Source of the DNA: Saccharomycopsis fibuligera x Saccharomycopsis cf. fibuligera
Lineage: Eukaryota > Ascomycota > Saccharomycetes > Ascoideales > Saccharomycopsidaceae
DNA length: 64,000 nucleotides
Reading direction: 5' to 3'
Assembly (NCBI GenBank): GCA_001936135.1
Contig: CP012810.1
Location: 372,001 to 436,000 of the forward strand
Shown: one piece after another, positions 19,477-31,110 of the stretch
Numbering within the stretch: position 1 is the first letter of the stretch
Layout of the letters: each line of letters begins with the position of its first letter
Made by a program: the position numbers and the translations under genes
Notes under the pieces: model-generated
The model's input: the letters and a program-made list of their open reading frames with translations, nothing else
Database searches by the model: none
What the model was told of the DNA's origin: nothing

Positions 19477-20898
19477 ATGGCTGAAGTAGAAGTACAAGAC
19501 AAATATGCCCCCGAAGACAGCCTGAAAACCTACAGTTTGACCATCGAAGAAGTCAATGACAATGCTGATGAGCTCATTGATTTGCGAGGCGCTGGGCGTT
19601 ATTTTGGTGCTGCTGATGATAATTCCAACGATCCTGGCCCCCAATGTCGTAACTGTCACAAATATGGCCATATCGCCGCTCAGTGCAAAACTGTTGTTTG
19701 TTTAGCCTGTGGTGCCCTTGATGATCATTACAGTGAACAATGTCCAAAATCCAAAACTTGTTCTAATTGTGGTGAAAAGGGTCATTATCGTAACGAGTGC
19801 AAAAAGAGACAAAAGAGAATTTATTGCAGTCTGTGCAATTCTTCCAAACATAATGGTGATCGATGCCCGATGATATGGCGTAGTTACATTACTAATGCTA
19901 ATGATAAGGCAAGAATGGCATATCCTTTCAGATCAGTATACTGCTATAACTGCGCAGCAAAGGGTCATTATGGTGATGATTGTCCTCAAACGCGATCTTC
20001 TAGAATTCCTAATTTTGACGGTAGTGCATTTTCAGGTGATAACTTGCCAAGATCGCTCCGTGGACAATATTGGTCATTATTCAAAAAGAGAAGGTTTGAA
20101 GATGACGATGAATATTATGAACTGAGTTATGGTAATGGCAATAGCAATTATAACGGGAAATCAACAACTGGTAGTGGGAATGACAATAGAGTGGATTTTG
20201 GTGGCAAATTTTTTCAAATAGACTACGATAAAGTGAATAAGCTGGCCAAGGATGCAAAAGCTGTCCCTAATGAGGAACAATACGCTAAGAGAAAGAAGAG
20301 TAAGAAGGAGAAGAAAAAATTGCAAAAACAGAAAAAGAAAGAGAGTGAATATGGAGAACCCCAAAGAAAAAGAAGAAAGATTAATGATGAAGAAGGTCAA
20401 TCTAAAAAAAGCAAACTGGGAAGTAGTAAGAGCAGCAGTAGCAATAAAGATAAAAATAAAAACAGAGGTAACAAAAACAATCTTGATCGTTTGAAACCAA
20501 AAAGGTCAGGAACCATATTTCCAGAAGGCCCAGCAACACAACGGAACAATAACACCAATAGCAACTTCCAGCAAAGTTATCAGGTACCTACTTCTTCTTC
20601 ATTTGACTTTAATAGAGGTAGCGGAAACTACAAGAACAGCAACAGCAGTGGCTATCAAAGCGTTCAGCCAGCTAAAAGAAGTGGTTATTTGCCACCAAAG
20701 ATCCAGATACAAGGAGGCGGAAATAGAAATAGAAACAACGCATTTGACATCAGACCATCAAGAAGTGGTACCTTAGGTGGCGGGAGTGGTAATGGCGGCC
20801 GTGGAGGCGGCCGTGGAGGCGGTAATGGAGGTGGCAGAAAGAATAACAATAAGAGTAACCTGAATAATAGAAATAATAGAAAGTGGAACCATTATTGA
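19477..20898 (+). CDS. AIR1: Zinc-knuckle RNA-binding subunit of TRAMP (Air1/Air2)
   Basis: The 473-residue protein has five tandem CCHC knuckles: CRNCHKYGHIAAQC, CLACGALDDHYSEQC (one extra residue), CSNCGEKGHYRNEC, CSLCNSSKHNGDRC and CYNCAAKGHYGDDC. The linker IWRSYI between knuckles 4 and 5 is the signature of the Air1/Air2 family. Air proteins connect the Trf4/5 poly(A) polymerase and Mtr4 helicase, so that nuclear RNAs are tailed and degraded by the exosome. A Lys-rich region and a Gly/Arg/Asn-rich tail (GGRGGGRGGG) follow and probably add RNA contacts or serve as methylation sites. CTG-clade yeasts usually have one Air protein, so the Air1-versus-Air2 name is nominal. The tail is longer than in S. 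cerevisiae (344-360 residues). Confidence 0.92.
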   Translation: MAEVEVQDKYAPEDSLKTYSLTIEEVNDNADELIDLRGAGRYFGAADDNSNDPGPQCRNCHKYGHIAAQCKTVVCLACGALDDHYSEQCPKSKTCSNCGEKGHYRNECKKRQKRIYCSLCNSSKHNGDRCPMIWRSYITNANDKARMAYPFRSVYCYNCAAKGHYGDDCPQTRSSRIPNFDGSAFSGDNLPRSLRGQYWSLFKKRRFEDDDEYYELSYGNGNSNYNGKSTTGSGNDNRVDFGGKFFQIDYDKVNKLAKDAKAVPNEEQYAKRKKSKKEKKKLQKQKKKESEYGEPQRKRRKINDEEGQSKKSKLGSSKSSSSNKDKNKNRGNKNNLDRLKPKRSGTIFPEGPATQRNNNTNSNFQQSYQVPTSSSFDFNRGSGNYKNSNSSGYQSVQPAKRSGYLPPKIQIQGGGNRNRNNAFDIRPSRSGTLGGGSGNGGRGGGRGGGNGGGRKNNNKSNLNNRNNRKWNHY

Positions 20899-21506
20899 TC
20901 GGTTGGTCGAATAGTTGATTGACGGGCTTATTGGTTATCTTGGCATTAAATTAAATTTTTTAGCATTTGTGATTTGTTTATCATTTTTTTTTCAATGTTT
21001 TTTATGAGTTTTGTTTTATTCATCAATTTATTTTCACATATATGTATTATAAGTTTATATTTTTTCAATCTACAAGAGCCTGGTGTTCGCAAATATAAAT
21101 AAAGAAGTTTGGATACTGCCAATAGCAACCTAGCTACTCTATTATACGCCAACTTTTTTTTTTTTTTTTTTTTTTTTGTTTTACAGCAGAAGTTTAATGA
21201 TTAATACAAAGTGGCTCATCTTACAGACCACAAACAATGGCAAATTCAAAAAGTAACAGACCCAAGGGTAACTTCATTCCTTTTCTTCCCAAAGCAAACA
21301 TGACGGTAAATAAAAATTAATTACAATGTAAATAAAATGAAAGAAGAAGGAAACAAAGAAAAATGGAGATGAAAATGAGAAGGTAAGGCGCAGGGAGATG
21401 TGTAAAAAAAGCATACATAAGTTTTCATGATAAAAAGAGAGAAGAGAAAACAAAAAGGATGTTAAATGATGATATAGTAAAGCAAATATAATAAAGACAA
21501 ATGTGT
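20899..21506. other. Convergent 3' region AIR1-SUI3
   Basis: The region holds the 3' ends of AIR1 and SUI3, with a 24-nt T tract (21154-21177) and an A/G-rich stretch before the SUI3 stop. No gene is seen. Confidence 0.55.
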
Positions 21507-22409
21507 TTAACCAGTTCTCTTTCTTCTTCCAACGTGGGCTTGGAAACCGGTTTTAATCGAACTGACAGATCTTGAAGAACCACAACTGTTACAGACCAAA
21601 AAGTACAATCTGTTGGCATTTTCTCTCACTAATTTGGTATTGATAGACTTACAAGTTTGACAAGTCACGTATTCCAAAATATACTTTTTCAAAAGGTATT
21701 CCAATTGTTTTTGCAAGAATTTACCCTTAATAATCAATTGTTCTTTACCGTCGATGGAACCAGAAGTACCCAATTCAGCAAACAAATATTGAATAACGTG
21801 TTCTGGGTCTCTTTGCAACTTGAGAGAAATTTCCTTGACGTTGGAAAATATGGTCTTTTTGGCTTCTCTGCTGACAACTGGTGGTGGAATCTTTAACTTA
21901 ACGCCTGATCTTTCACCAGCTAATTCTGGGTTATTGGTTTTCAAAATCTTGAAGAATCTCTCCAATAATTGATCATATGGCAAGCCCACCTTCACATCTT
22001 CTGGAGTTTCAGAAACACTTCTGGAGGCGCCATCTTCTTCGTTATTTGCTGCCAAACCGGCTTTTTCCAATTCTATGTCAAATGCGGAATCGGCCTTCTT
22101 CTTCTTAGAGGACTTCTTCTTCTTTGGACCCAAGTTCAAACTTTCGACGCCATCTTCTATTTCATCAAGGCCAGCTGATGATGATGCGCCACCTGCTGCA
22201 GAGGCAGAATCTTTGGTCTTGTCCTTAGACTTCTTCTTCTTTTTCTTTAAACCGGAAAACAAGTCGTCGTCTGGATTTTCAGCGCTTGGTTCGGGAGTGG
22301 CGTCCCCAGAGCTGGCAGTTGGCTTGGACTTCTTCTTCTTTTTCTTCAAACTGGACAAATCAAGGTCCTCGTCTTTGGAGACGGTAGGGGTAGTAGCAAC
22401 GTCAGCCAT
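21507..22409 (-). CDS. SUI3: Translation initiation factor eIF2 subunit beta
   Basis: The product has 300 residues from the ATG at 22409-22407 (MADVATTP). An upstream in-frame non-ATG extension is not used. Three Lys-rich boxes ([31 protein letters not shown]) are the K-boxes that bind eIF5 and eIF2B epsilon. The core has [19 protein letters not shown], then [21 protein letters not shown] (first 20 shown in part). The C-terminal zinc finger is C250/C253/C273/C276 with the conserved end [11 protein letters not shown]. eIF2 beta is part of the eIF2-GTP-Met-tRNAi ternary complex and affects start-codon selection. The length is close to S. cerevisiae Sui3 (285). A 24-nt A tract (22511-22534) lies about 100 bp upstream. 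Confidence 0.97.
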   Translation of the reverse strand: MADVATTPTVSKDEDLDLSSLKKKKKKSKPTASSGDATPEPSAENPDDDLFSGLKKKKKKSKDKTKDSASAAGGASSSAGLDEIEDGVESLNLGPKKKKSSKKKKADSAFDIELEKAGLAANNEEDGASRSVSETPEDVKVGLPYDQLLERFFKILKTNNPELAGERSGVKLKIPPPVVSREAKKTIFSNVKEISLKLQRDPEHVIQYLFAELGTSGSIDGKEQLIIKGKFLQKQLEYLLKKYILEYVTCQTCKSINTKLVRENANRLYFLVCNSCGSSRSVSSIKTGFQAHVGRRKRTG

Positions 22410-22871
22410 GTTGTGTGTATGTGAGCGTTCGTGTTTGTGTTGTGTGATCAACCTTGGATATGCGTTGTTCAGGCTATTTAGTACTTGTATTAATAATTTT
22501 TTGGTGACTGAAAAAAAAAAAAAAAAAAAAAAAACGAGAATCGAAAAAACCCGTAGCCCACACTACGAGGGAATTCAGCACCGACAGAAAATTTTCAATG
22601 CGGCGGGTAACTCGGGAAGCTCTACAAGAAAGAAAGAAAGAAAGAAAGAAGGAAAGAACAGAATGAAACAAACGTTTAAGGCGCTTAATGATTTAACTAC
22701 ATTGAAGTATTCCTAGTTTCTAATATCACACACATAGAAGCGCTGTTGTTGATGTTAGAACCAATTGTATCCATAAATTGACCAGCATAATAATATATGT
22801 ATCACTATAAGCGTCTGTGTCACAACCTGTTTCTTATTTAATCCCATTAACTTTTTAATTCCTATAGTATG
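22410..22871. other. SUI3 upstream region
   Basis: The region holds A24 (22511-22534), an AAAG/GAAA tetranucleotide run (about 22627-22655) and the 3' end of the SRA1-domain gene. No further gene is seen. Confidence 0.5.
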
Positions 22872-23430
22872 TCACACAACCACGTTCTCAATGACCTTTC
22901 TGAGCGGTAGCGCCCAGTTAACCACCCCAGGATTCACCAACATAAAGTTGATCAAAAGTGATTTGGCTTCACTGAGGTTTTGCTGAACAAGAATGTCACT
23001 GATAACGTTGGCTATGATATTCTTGTACTCGTTGTTCTCTAATGCGCCCGGAAGATTTGCCTTCAACTTCTTGACGTAGTGGTTGAATTCTTTGTCACTT
23101 AACTTGTTTGGAATCCTCACCAACTTGTCAAAATTCTCGAGTATGCCACCTATAGGGAGAGGTTAGTATTATGAACTGCACACTTTTTCCTTTCGCGGAA
23201 GCTAGTTTACTTTTTCATGAATTGCAAGTTGAATTTCACTTACCAGTACTTTCGTTGGTCTGGGCGGCAGCAGCATCACCGGTGGCGTTGTTCTCTTTCG
23301 CGTTATTCATGAAGCCGTTATTCAAAGTATTGTGTTGGGTCCTCGAGGCGTTTCTCTTTCTTCTTGGCCCGTTGGGGGCAATATCCAATATTGGGGGACA
23401 GTCATTCCATCCGGTGCTTTGATACGACAT
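22872..23430 (-). CDS. SRA1-domain protein (steroid receptor RNA activator/Sec31 C-terminal type), spliced
   Basis: There are two exons on the minus strand: exon 1 23430-23244 and exon 2 23149-22872. The intron (23243-23150) has donor GTAAGT, a TACTAAC branch point near 23160 and acceptor TATAG, and the join keeps the frame (465 nt, 154 residues). The N-terminus STGWNDCPPIL followed by GPRRKR matches the GWNDPP...GPRR start of SRA1 proteins. The C-terminal four-helix part ends NWALPLRKVIENV, like the WMVGVKRLI end of human SRA1. In animals SRA1 protein is a nuclear regulator; in Sec31 this helical domain is the COPII end. I infer a free-standing SRA1-domain protein. Its role in yeast is unknown to me. 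The gene structure is firmer than the family call. Confidence 0.7.
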
Positions 23431-23824
23431 GATTCGTTCGAGTAAAATGTAATGAATGAGAAAGAGCTAATCTGTTGAGTGATAAGGTGTGATAACTGTC
23501 ACCTGAAGTAGATTTGATGCTGTGTCTGTGCCCCACCGTTGCGCCTTTTGAGGTTGTTTGTTGACTGCGATACCGACGCAAATTTCAGAAAAACAAAAAT
23601 AAATCATCGCAGACCAGGAGCAGGAGCAGGAGCAGGGCAGGGCGCAGGGAAAAATAAAACAAAAAATAAAAGATCCTGGCATATGCCATAGGGGCATACG
23701 GCATGCAGCATTCCTCTCAAATCTACAAAATGTTTTAGAAACTAATCATTGACTGATACTAGTAAGAAATGTCTTTAATTGCACACACTCAAAATATAGT
23801 ATTACACACACTTATTCACAACAC
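23431..23824. other. Intergenic region with a short CAGGAG tandem repeat
   Basis: These 394 bp lie upstream of the SRA1-domain gene and downstream of ENV7. They contain a hexamer repeat (about 23614-23637, units of CAGGAG) and a GGCATATGCC palindrome near 23679. No gene is seen. Confidence 0.5.
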
Positions 23825-25123
23825 CTAGCTCAAACTTAATGCTTTTGACATGACTTGTTCAATTGACGGTCTTTTTTTTGGGTCCACCACTATGCAAAAT
23901 TGGATCAACTCTTTGATCTCATCAGAGTAGTCATCGTCATTAGGAAATTCGTATTTACCACTGCTTATAGCTAAGCTCACACTAGCGCCACTTTCTGCCT
24001 CCGCTCTTTCAAATGGAGATGAACCATAAAGTAATGCATATAACAAACATCCCAAAGACCAAATATCAATTCGTTCATCAATGGCGGCCCCGGTACTCAC
24101 ATCAAGTAACTCTGGTGCTCTGTATGGTAATGTACAATGCTCAGCAGCCAAATCCTGTAATGCTAAAGCTTGCTGTCTGGTCTTTATTTGCAATCTGGCT
24201 TTGGAACATGACCCCAAGTCACAAAGCACTGGTATACCATCCGCGCTGATCATGACATTAGCAGGTTTAATGTCTCTATGTGCGTACGGTATCGCTTCTC
24301 CCATTTCTGTACTCTCAATTGCTTCACTAATGGTGCTTCTATTTGTGCTATCATTTAAAGCGTTCGCTATATCTTGAACGTTACTCGAGTCCATAAGATT
24401 ACTCAGTAGAGTTTCGTTATCAGTTTCAGTTTCATCTTCGTCTTCATCGCTATCTATGAGCAACACGTCAGATTCACCGGTTTCAAGTGGATCGTGCAAT
24501 GGTGTCTTTTTTTTATTTTTATTTCGGCTGTTTTTTTGCTGTTGCTGAACAACGTTGTTATTTCTGATATTGTTGGCTTGTTCGTTGGGGCCTCTGGTTA
24601 ACCTTTGGATTTCCATATCTAAATCATCTTGTGCAGTACTGCGATCACTGTAACTGAGTTTATGCCTGTGCATCACTTGAAGACCCCGACAAACACCAAT
24701 AAAATATCTGATCGCTTCTTTCTCATCAATCTTGCTTCCTTTAATGACATTATTTGTAATCATGTCCTGTAGCGTTCCGTGTTCAAAATATGGCAACAAG
24801 ACGTATATTGACTTCAGCCCATCTTTCTCTTCCACGATACTAGTGTCGATAGATTTGACAATATATGGCGAATTGAATTCACGATATGAGTTGACTTCAT
24901 TCATAGCGTTTTTGATGCTCTCGGCACCATACGCACATCGGATTTTCTTCAAGGCATACCGGCTGCCATCTTTCAGCTCTACCAAGTACACATAACTGTA
25001 TCCACCTTCGCCTAGAAGTTTAAGGATCTTGAAAGTGGTGCGATTGATCTTGAGCACCGGGCTGTTATTCATGGGTAAGCAAGTGCAAAAAGTTGACAAG
25101 ATGTCAAATATGATTGAGGACAT
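23825..25123 (-). CDS. ENV7: Env7-type vacuolar membrane protein kinase (NAK/STK16 family)
   Basis: The 432-residue kinase starts at 25123 (MSSIIFDILSTFCTCLP); a longer frame upstream lacks an ATG. C13 and C15 fit the palmitoylated N-terminal cysteines that anchor Env7 on the vacuole. Kinase motifs are complete: G-loop LGEGGYSYV (37-45), K59 in YALKKI, AHRDIKPAN, DLG in place of DFG, APE in RAPELL and DIWSLGCLLY. A long acidic insert precedes the HRD motif, as in S. cerevisiae Env7. The family phosphorylates vacuole-fusion factors and limits vacuole fusion under stress. Codon 103 is CTG (24817-24815), in KDG-x-KSIYV, where S. cerevisiae Env7 has Ser, which supports Ser decoding of CUG. Confidence 0.9.
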   Translation of the reverse strand: MSSIIFDILSTFCTCLPMNNSPVLKINRTTFKILKLLGEGGYSYVYLVELKDGSRYALKKIRCAYGAESIKNAMNEVNSYREFNSPYIVKSIDTSIVEEKDGLKSIYVLLPYFEHGTLQDMITNNVIKGSKIDEKEAIRYFIGVCRGLQVMHRHKLSYSDRSTAQDDLDMEIQRLTRGPNEQANNIRNNNVVQQQQKNSRNKNKKKTPLHDPLETGESDVLLIDSDEDEDETETDNETLLSNLMDSSNVQDIANALNDSTNRSTISEAIESTEMGEAIPYAHRDIKPANVMISADGIPVLCDLGSCSKARLQIKTRQQALALQDLAAEHCTLPYRAPELLDVSTGAAIDERIDIWSLGCLLYALLYGSSPFERAEAESGASVSLAISSGKYEFPNDDDYSDEIKELIQFCIVVDPKKRPSIEQVMSKALSLS

Positions 25124-25459
25124 TGTTGATATGATGTAACTCAATTTTAACTGCCTTATGACTCTTTATATCACAACTTTCTATAACTACTGTTCCTTCT
25201 TCTTTGACACACCGCCTTGTGTTATGGTTTGACTACTTTGCTTTATTTATATTCGCGCTGTTAACAAAGCCAGGTAAAAATAAATGTCTTTTTCCGTGAT
25301 GCGTGCTCGCAACCACCATCGTCGCTGTTTTTCTTATTTTTCTTTTTTTTATTTTTCCTTTCTGCTAAATTTTTATTTTGAGAATGGCAGCGAGAGATAG
25401 AAAAGCAGTGGTTTCCAACGCACAATTGCATTTATAATATTCTAACTCAAATTGTCAAA
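25124..25459. other. Divergent promoter region ENV7-RVB2
   Basis: These 336 bp between two divergent genes carry T-rich stretches (25332-25370). No other feature is seen. Confidence 0.5.
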
Positions 25460-27098
<1,639 letters not shown>

Positions 27099-27883
27099 GC
27101 TGCTGGTGCTGATCTCATTTTTCTATTTTTCATATTTTCTTTTTTGGTTTACTTACAATTCATTAGGTTAATTAGGTTAGTTTTGCGCCTTTAAACATTT
27201 TTATCTTTTTCTACTTTTTTTTTTTTTTCATTATTGTCAAAAAAAAAAAAGTTGTACCATATTTCTGTTTTATTAATGTTTTTTTTTTTCTGTTCCTCAA
27301 TTCGATTACCGCTGTAGTTGTTCAGCTTTATAGCTGTACTTGTTCTCACTTTATTAAAGCTTAGTTTCTTGCTAATGTGTCTTTTTCTTTTTATGAAGTT
27401 TGCTCAGCTAGCTTTACATTTGAGTCGAGATACAGAATTAATGGGGAGCTAAACATGATTTGAGCAAACGTAAATTTTATTTAAATTAATAGACAAGAAC
27501 AAAAAAAAAAAAATAAAAAAAGAGAAAAAAAAGTGGAAAAAACAAAAAAGTGAGAAAAACTTTGAGAAAAAATAAACAAAAAAAAAGAAAAAAAAAAGGT
27601 AAGCATTCGTACCTGAAGAGTGTAAAGATGAGATATTACGTGAAAACATCATTAACTGAAATGAGCTTATTCTTCCGAATATTGCGGCTCGTATGGTTTT
27701 GAACACCGCATTTTGCAACCGTCGAGCATCATCAATTTTGTTTGAACTGTAGCTTTTACTGTGTGCTGAAAATCCACATGAGTGATATTAATTTCGCTGT
27801 AGAATTTATGAATTCGTTAAGGTTATAATTAGATTGGAATGCTACCCACTACCATAATTTCAAAATTCTTCAGTAAAAAAAAC
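27099..27883. other. Convergent 3' region RVB2-VMA11
   Basis: The region holds the 3' ends of RVB2 (T-rich) and VMA11. Between 27498 and 27598 the + strand is nearly all A and G. Open frames there are low-complexity and not believed. Confidence 0.5.
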
Positions 27884-28762
27884 TCAACCGCTCCCCTTAG
27901 TGTTCAAGATCAAGGCCACAATCATGCCATACAATCCCAACACTTCACTAAAAATTAAAATTAACACGATACCCACAAACAATTTAGGTTGGTGCAAGTA
28001 TCTTCTCACCCCTTCATCACCAACAATGCCAATCGCATAACCACTAGACAAACAGGCAAACCCCACTGAAAGACCGCAAGTGAAATGCATAAAGCCATTA
28101 AATAATGAATAGTTGGAATTTGGTGACAAGTCACCAGCAATCAAAACGGCCACCACTAAACCATAGACGGAAAGAATACCGGACATGACCACTGGAATTA
28201 AAGACTTCATAATAAGTTCTGGTTTATAAAGACCAACACCAGAGATACCAATTCCGGATTTAGCAGTACCTATGGCGGCGCCAGCACAACTCAAGACCAT
28301 AGCTGCTGCACATCTAAAATGGGAACTTGTTAGTAACATGATAACCCTTGCAAAATGAGATTGCAAAAATATGATTCAATATCAGTGCTTTAAGAAATAT
28401 CAAATAAAACCGTAATGTATTGAAACCTATCATTAACATATTATTGTAGCATAACATCGCAACAGCCATGTTATGATGGGCAATGGATGCCTTATACGTA
28501 CCCTGCGAACCCGAAAAACGGAGCAAACGCTGGGCTGAACTCTTCACTAAGCTCAGACCTATATTTCGGAATTTCTGTTAGTATAAAATGTACCACAATA
28601 CGCTAATCCTTAGAATTGGAACTTTTTTTATGCCTTTAAAAAGCCCTAATAGTCCGCCATCTTATTCTGTCTATTCCGTGCTCATTAAATGACAAAAAGC
28701 CAGAATTCATGAGCGATTGATTTCAAATGAATGGCAAAACCACGCAAAGCGGCAACATACAT
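27884..28762 (-). CDS. VMA11: V-ATPase proteolipid subunit c', three exons
   Basis: Exon 3 is 28313-27884, exon 2 is 28558-28502 and exon 1 contributes only AT (28762-28761). The G of the start codon is the first base of exon 2. Intron 1 (28760-28559) has GTATGT, TACTAAC and ATATAG; intron 2 (28501-28314) has GTACGT, TACTAAC and TTTTAG. The joined 489 nt give 162 residues beginning [20 protein letters not shown], which aligns with the S. cerevisiae Vma11 start. Four membrane helices follow, and E143 in [10 protein letters not shown] is the proton-carrying carboxylate. The stretch [12 protein letters not shown] and CLSSGYAIG match c' rather than c (Vma3). It forms part of the Vo rotor that acidifies the vacuole. 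Confidence 0.92.
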
Positions 28763-29239
28763 ATTGCAATGATATTATTATTGGTGTTGTTGAAGAAATA
28801 GTAATGATGGTATGCTGCTAAAGACTGCTTTAGACTATCAATGAAATAGCAGTCATCTATCTATCAACCAGTCTGCTAGTGACTACCAGCTGTCTGTCTC
28901 TCTGTCTCTCTGTCTGTCTATCAATGCGAATCTCAGTTCAAATCTCGATTTCACTCATTACCCGTCAATTAGGAAAAGAGTGCGGTTCCGTAGCGCATTT
29001 AGCAGTATTCTGTTTTGATTTTCAAAAAACAAAAACAAAAACAAACAAAAATAATTAAAATACTCAAAATAAAGGCAAAGGCATTGCAACCGCAGCTTTG
29101 GCGTCTGTTTAGTTGTATAGCAAGACAGCAACCAGCACGTCATTATTCATACTTTTTCTCCTCGGGAACTTTTATTATAAGAATTGGTTAGCAAAATTAG
29201 CAAAACCAATATCAAAGTGCGACCAAACTAAAAGGAAAT
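28763..29239. other. Divergent promoter region VMA11-NSL1
   Basis: These 477 bp contain a CTGT/CTCT repeat (about 28890-28922) and an A-rich run (29027-29060). The 5' leader of VMA11 lies at the left. No other gene is seen. Confidence 0.5.
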
Positions 29240-30286
29240 ATGTTTGGCGTACATCAAAAGTTGTACTTGCAAAATCAAGATGTCAAATACTTGCAGCGAC
29301 AGGTCTTTCGGGCCGCTAAAAGTAAGCTTGATTTACATTTACCTTCCATAAAGGACAACAACAACAACAATAACAAAGTTGGTAAAAAAACAAAAAAAAA
29401 AATTAAGCCAGCTCAGCAGCGACTGAAAGCAAAACTGAAAGCGAAGTCGACGCATTCGACGTCCAGACGAAGAACCAGATCCTCGACGCATGCTGGAGAC
29501 GATAAAGAAGATGAAGAGGATGAAGAAGAAGAATTAGAAGAAGAAGAAGATGATGATGATGATGATGATGAAGAGGAAGAAGATGTTGTGAGGCTTAAAG
29601 TGAAGGCTCTTGTGGATCGCTATATACACGAGGCATTCGAACTCACTAAATATTCTCTAGTGGTAGATGACAAAGAACTTGGGAACACGGATTCGTTAAA
29701 AGAGCTACTCCATGGTCCTGATTCTGATTCTGATTCTGATGAGACGAATACCAATAATGGCAAAAAAGGTGGTCGAGGTAAAACAAAAAACGGCAAAAAA
29801 GGCAACCACAAAGTCAAAGCAGTTGAAGAAAGAGTGGAAATTGAGCCATTTGACTTCGGGTTGAATGACAAATTAAGAAAAGTGTACTATCAAGTGGAAG
29901 AACTAACTACGCAGCTCACTAAGAAACGAGCGGAGGTGCCAATTGATTTAAAAGGAAAATTTGAAGCTATAGCGCAAAATAATTTGGCAAATATTGATGC
30001 TTTGGACAAACAGATTGAGGAAGAGGCTGCTGCTGATGAAGAAGAGAGTGAACAAGATATTATAAGCGATAAGGACAAGGATCAAGATAAGAAAGAGACA
30101 GTCACCACAACAAAGGGAGGAATACTAAGCCTTTCAGATGAACAAAAGCATGATTTGTTACAAGATTACGAAAGCTCCTTGATAATATTACAAGAATTAA
30201 AACAAACTTTGCCACAGCGGAAAGACGATATTAGCAAATTAGATGATTTAGTGAAGTTTATTCAAAGCCGTAATACGGCTGATTAA
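29240..30286 (+). CDS. NSL1: Kinetochore Mis12/MIND complex subunit Nsl1 (Mis14 family)
   Basis: The product has 348 residues. The N-terminal segment DVKYLQRQVFRAAKSKLDLH-LP is the hallmark of Mis14/Nsl1 proteins (R-x-A-A-x-x-K-x-D-L-H-L-P). Later EPFDFGLNDKLRKVYYQVEE plus LTTQLTKKRAEVP fits the family coiled-coil region, where alternating helices pack in the MIND rod. Nsl1 with Mtw1, Nnf1 and Dsn1 joins inner centromeric chromatin to the Ndc80 complex. Between these parts is a long insert: a Lys/Arg/Ser-rich stretch, an acidic tract of about 35 Asp/Glu residues, a Ser-Asp repeat and a Gly/Lys-rich segment. S. cerevisiae Nsl1 is 216 residues, so these inserts account for the greater length. 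The call rests on the two motif regions. Confidence 0.75.
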   Translation: MFGVHQKLYLQNQDVKYLQRQVFRAAKSKLDLHLPSIKDNNNNNNKVGKKTKKKIKPAQQRLKAKLKAKSTHSTSRRRTRSSTHAGDDKEDEEDEEEELEEEEDDDDDDDEEEEDVVRLKVKALVDRYIHEAFELTKYSLVVDDKELGNTDSLKELLHGPDSDSDSDETNTNNGKKGGRGKTKNGKKGNHKVKAVEERVEIEPFDFGLNDKLRKVYYQVEELTTQLTKKRAEVPIDLKGKFEAIAQNNLANIDALDKQIEEEAAADEEESEQDIISDKDKDQDKKETVTTTKGGILSLSDEQKHDLLQDYESSLIILQELKQTLPQRKDDISKLDDLVKFIQSRNTAD

Positions 30287-31110
30287 TGGCTGTTTTCGTG
30301 TAACAAAAGATTAAGGTATTCAAATCAGAAAAAAAATGCTTTTCGTGTTTATGCGATATGATATGTAACACAATGTGCATGATCTAATGTTTACGAATTT
30401 TTATGAAAACAAGTTTATAAAAACACATCTGTAAACATAAAATAAAGAGTACAAAACTAGTAAGAAAGTAGTAACAGCAGTAAAAAGAATATAATATTAA
30501 AATTACAAATTCTGAATCAAATCAGGAATATTACTCACTAACTAACCATTAAGTGAACCTGAACTAAACAAAAAAGATTATTTTCTGAAACAAAAAAAAA
30601 AAAAAAGAAAAAGAACAAGAAAAAATAAAAGAAAAAAAAATTAGATAACAAAAAAAAGATAAAAATAAGACAGATAACAGTAACATGAACACACAAAATT
30701 GTACAATAACGTCAAAGAACGAAAAAAATAGATAAAAAAAAAGGAACGCGAAACCATAAAGTGAACCAAAGTCTAACTTCTAATTATATTAATAATGGTC
30801 GACTGACTGCATATTCTTTTATATTGATACAGAATGAATGTTTTGCTTGTGAAAACTTTTTTTTTGAGTAACCTTCTATATCCGCGTATAATGTGATGAT
30901 TTTAAATCTTGGCGAGTGTGCGTCTTTCAAGAAATACAATATAAAAATTGTCCAAACAAAATCAAAAATGTTAATGAGTCAAACATGGAAAGGCAACCTG
31001 AATGACTAGCTGTGTCATTGTTTTGTTTTAATACTTCTATATTATGCCATTCTAGTAGGATATACCTAACTAACCTGTGCCATCAATCAACCATAATTTC
31101 TAGTCCCATG
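30287..31110. other. Convergent 3' region NSL1-MNN4
   Basis: This is a strongly A-rich region of 0.8 kb (several A tracts at 30590-30760). I see no gene or structured element. Confidence 0.5.

Noticed and set aside
27498-27718. 89-codon minus-strand Phe-rich frame after VMA11
   Set aside because: It is a translation of an A-rich (T-rich on the minus strand) 3' region, with no coding character.
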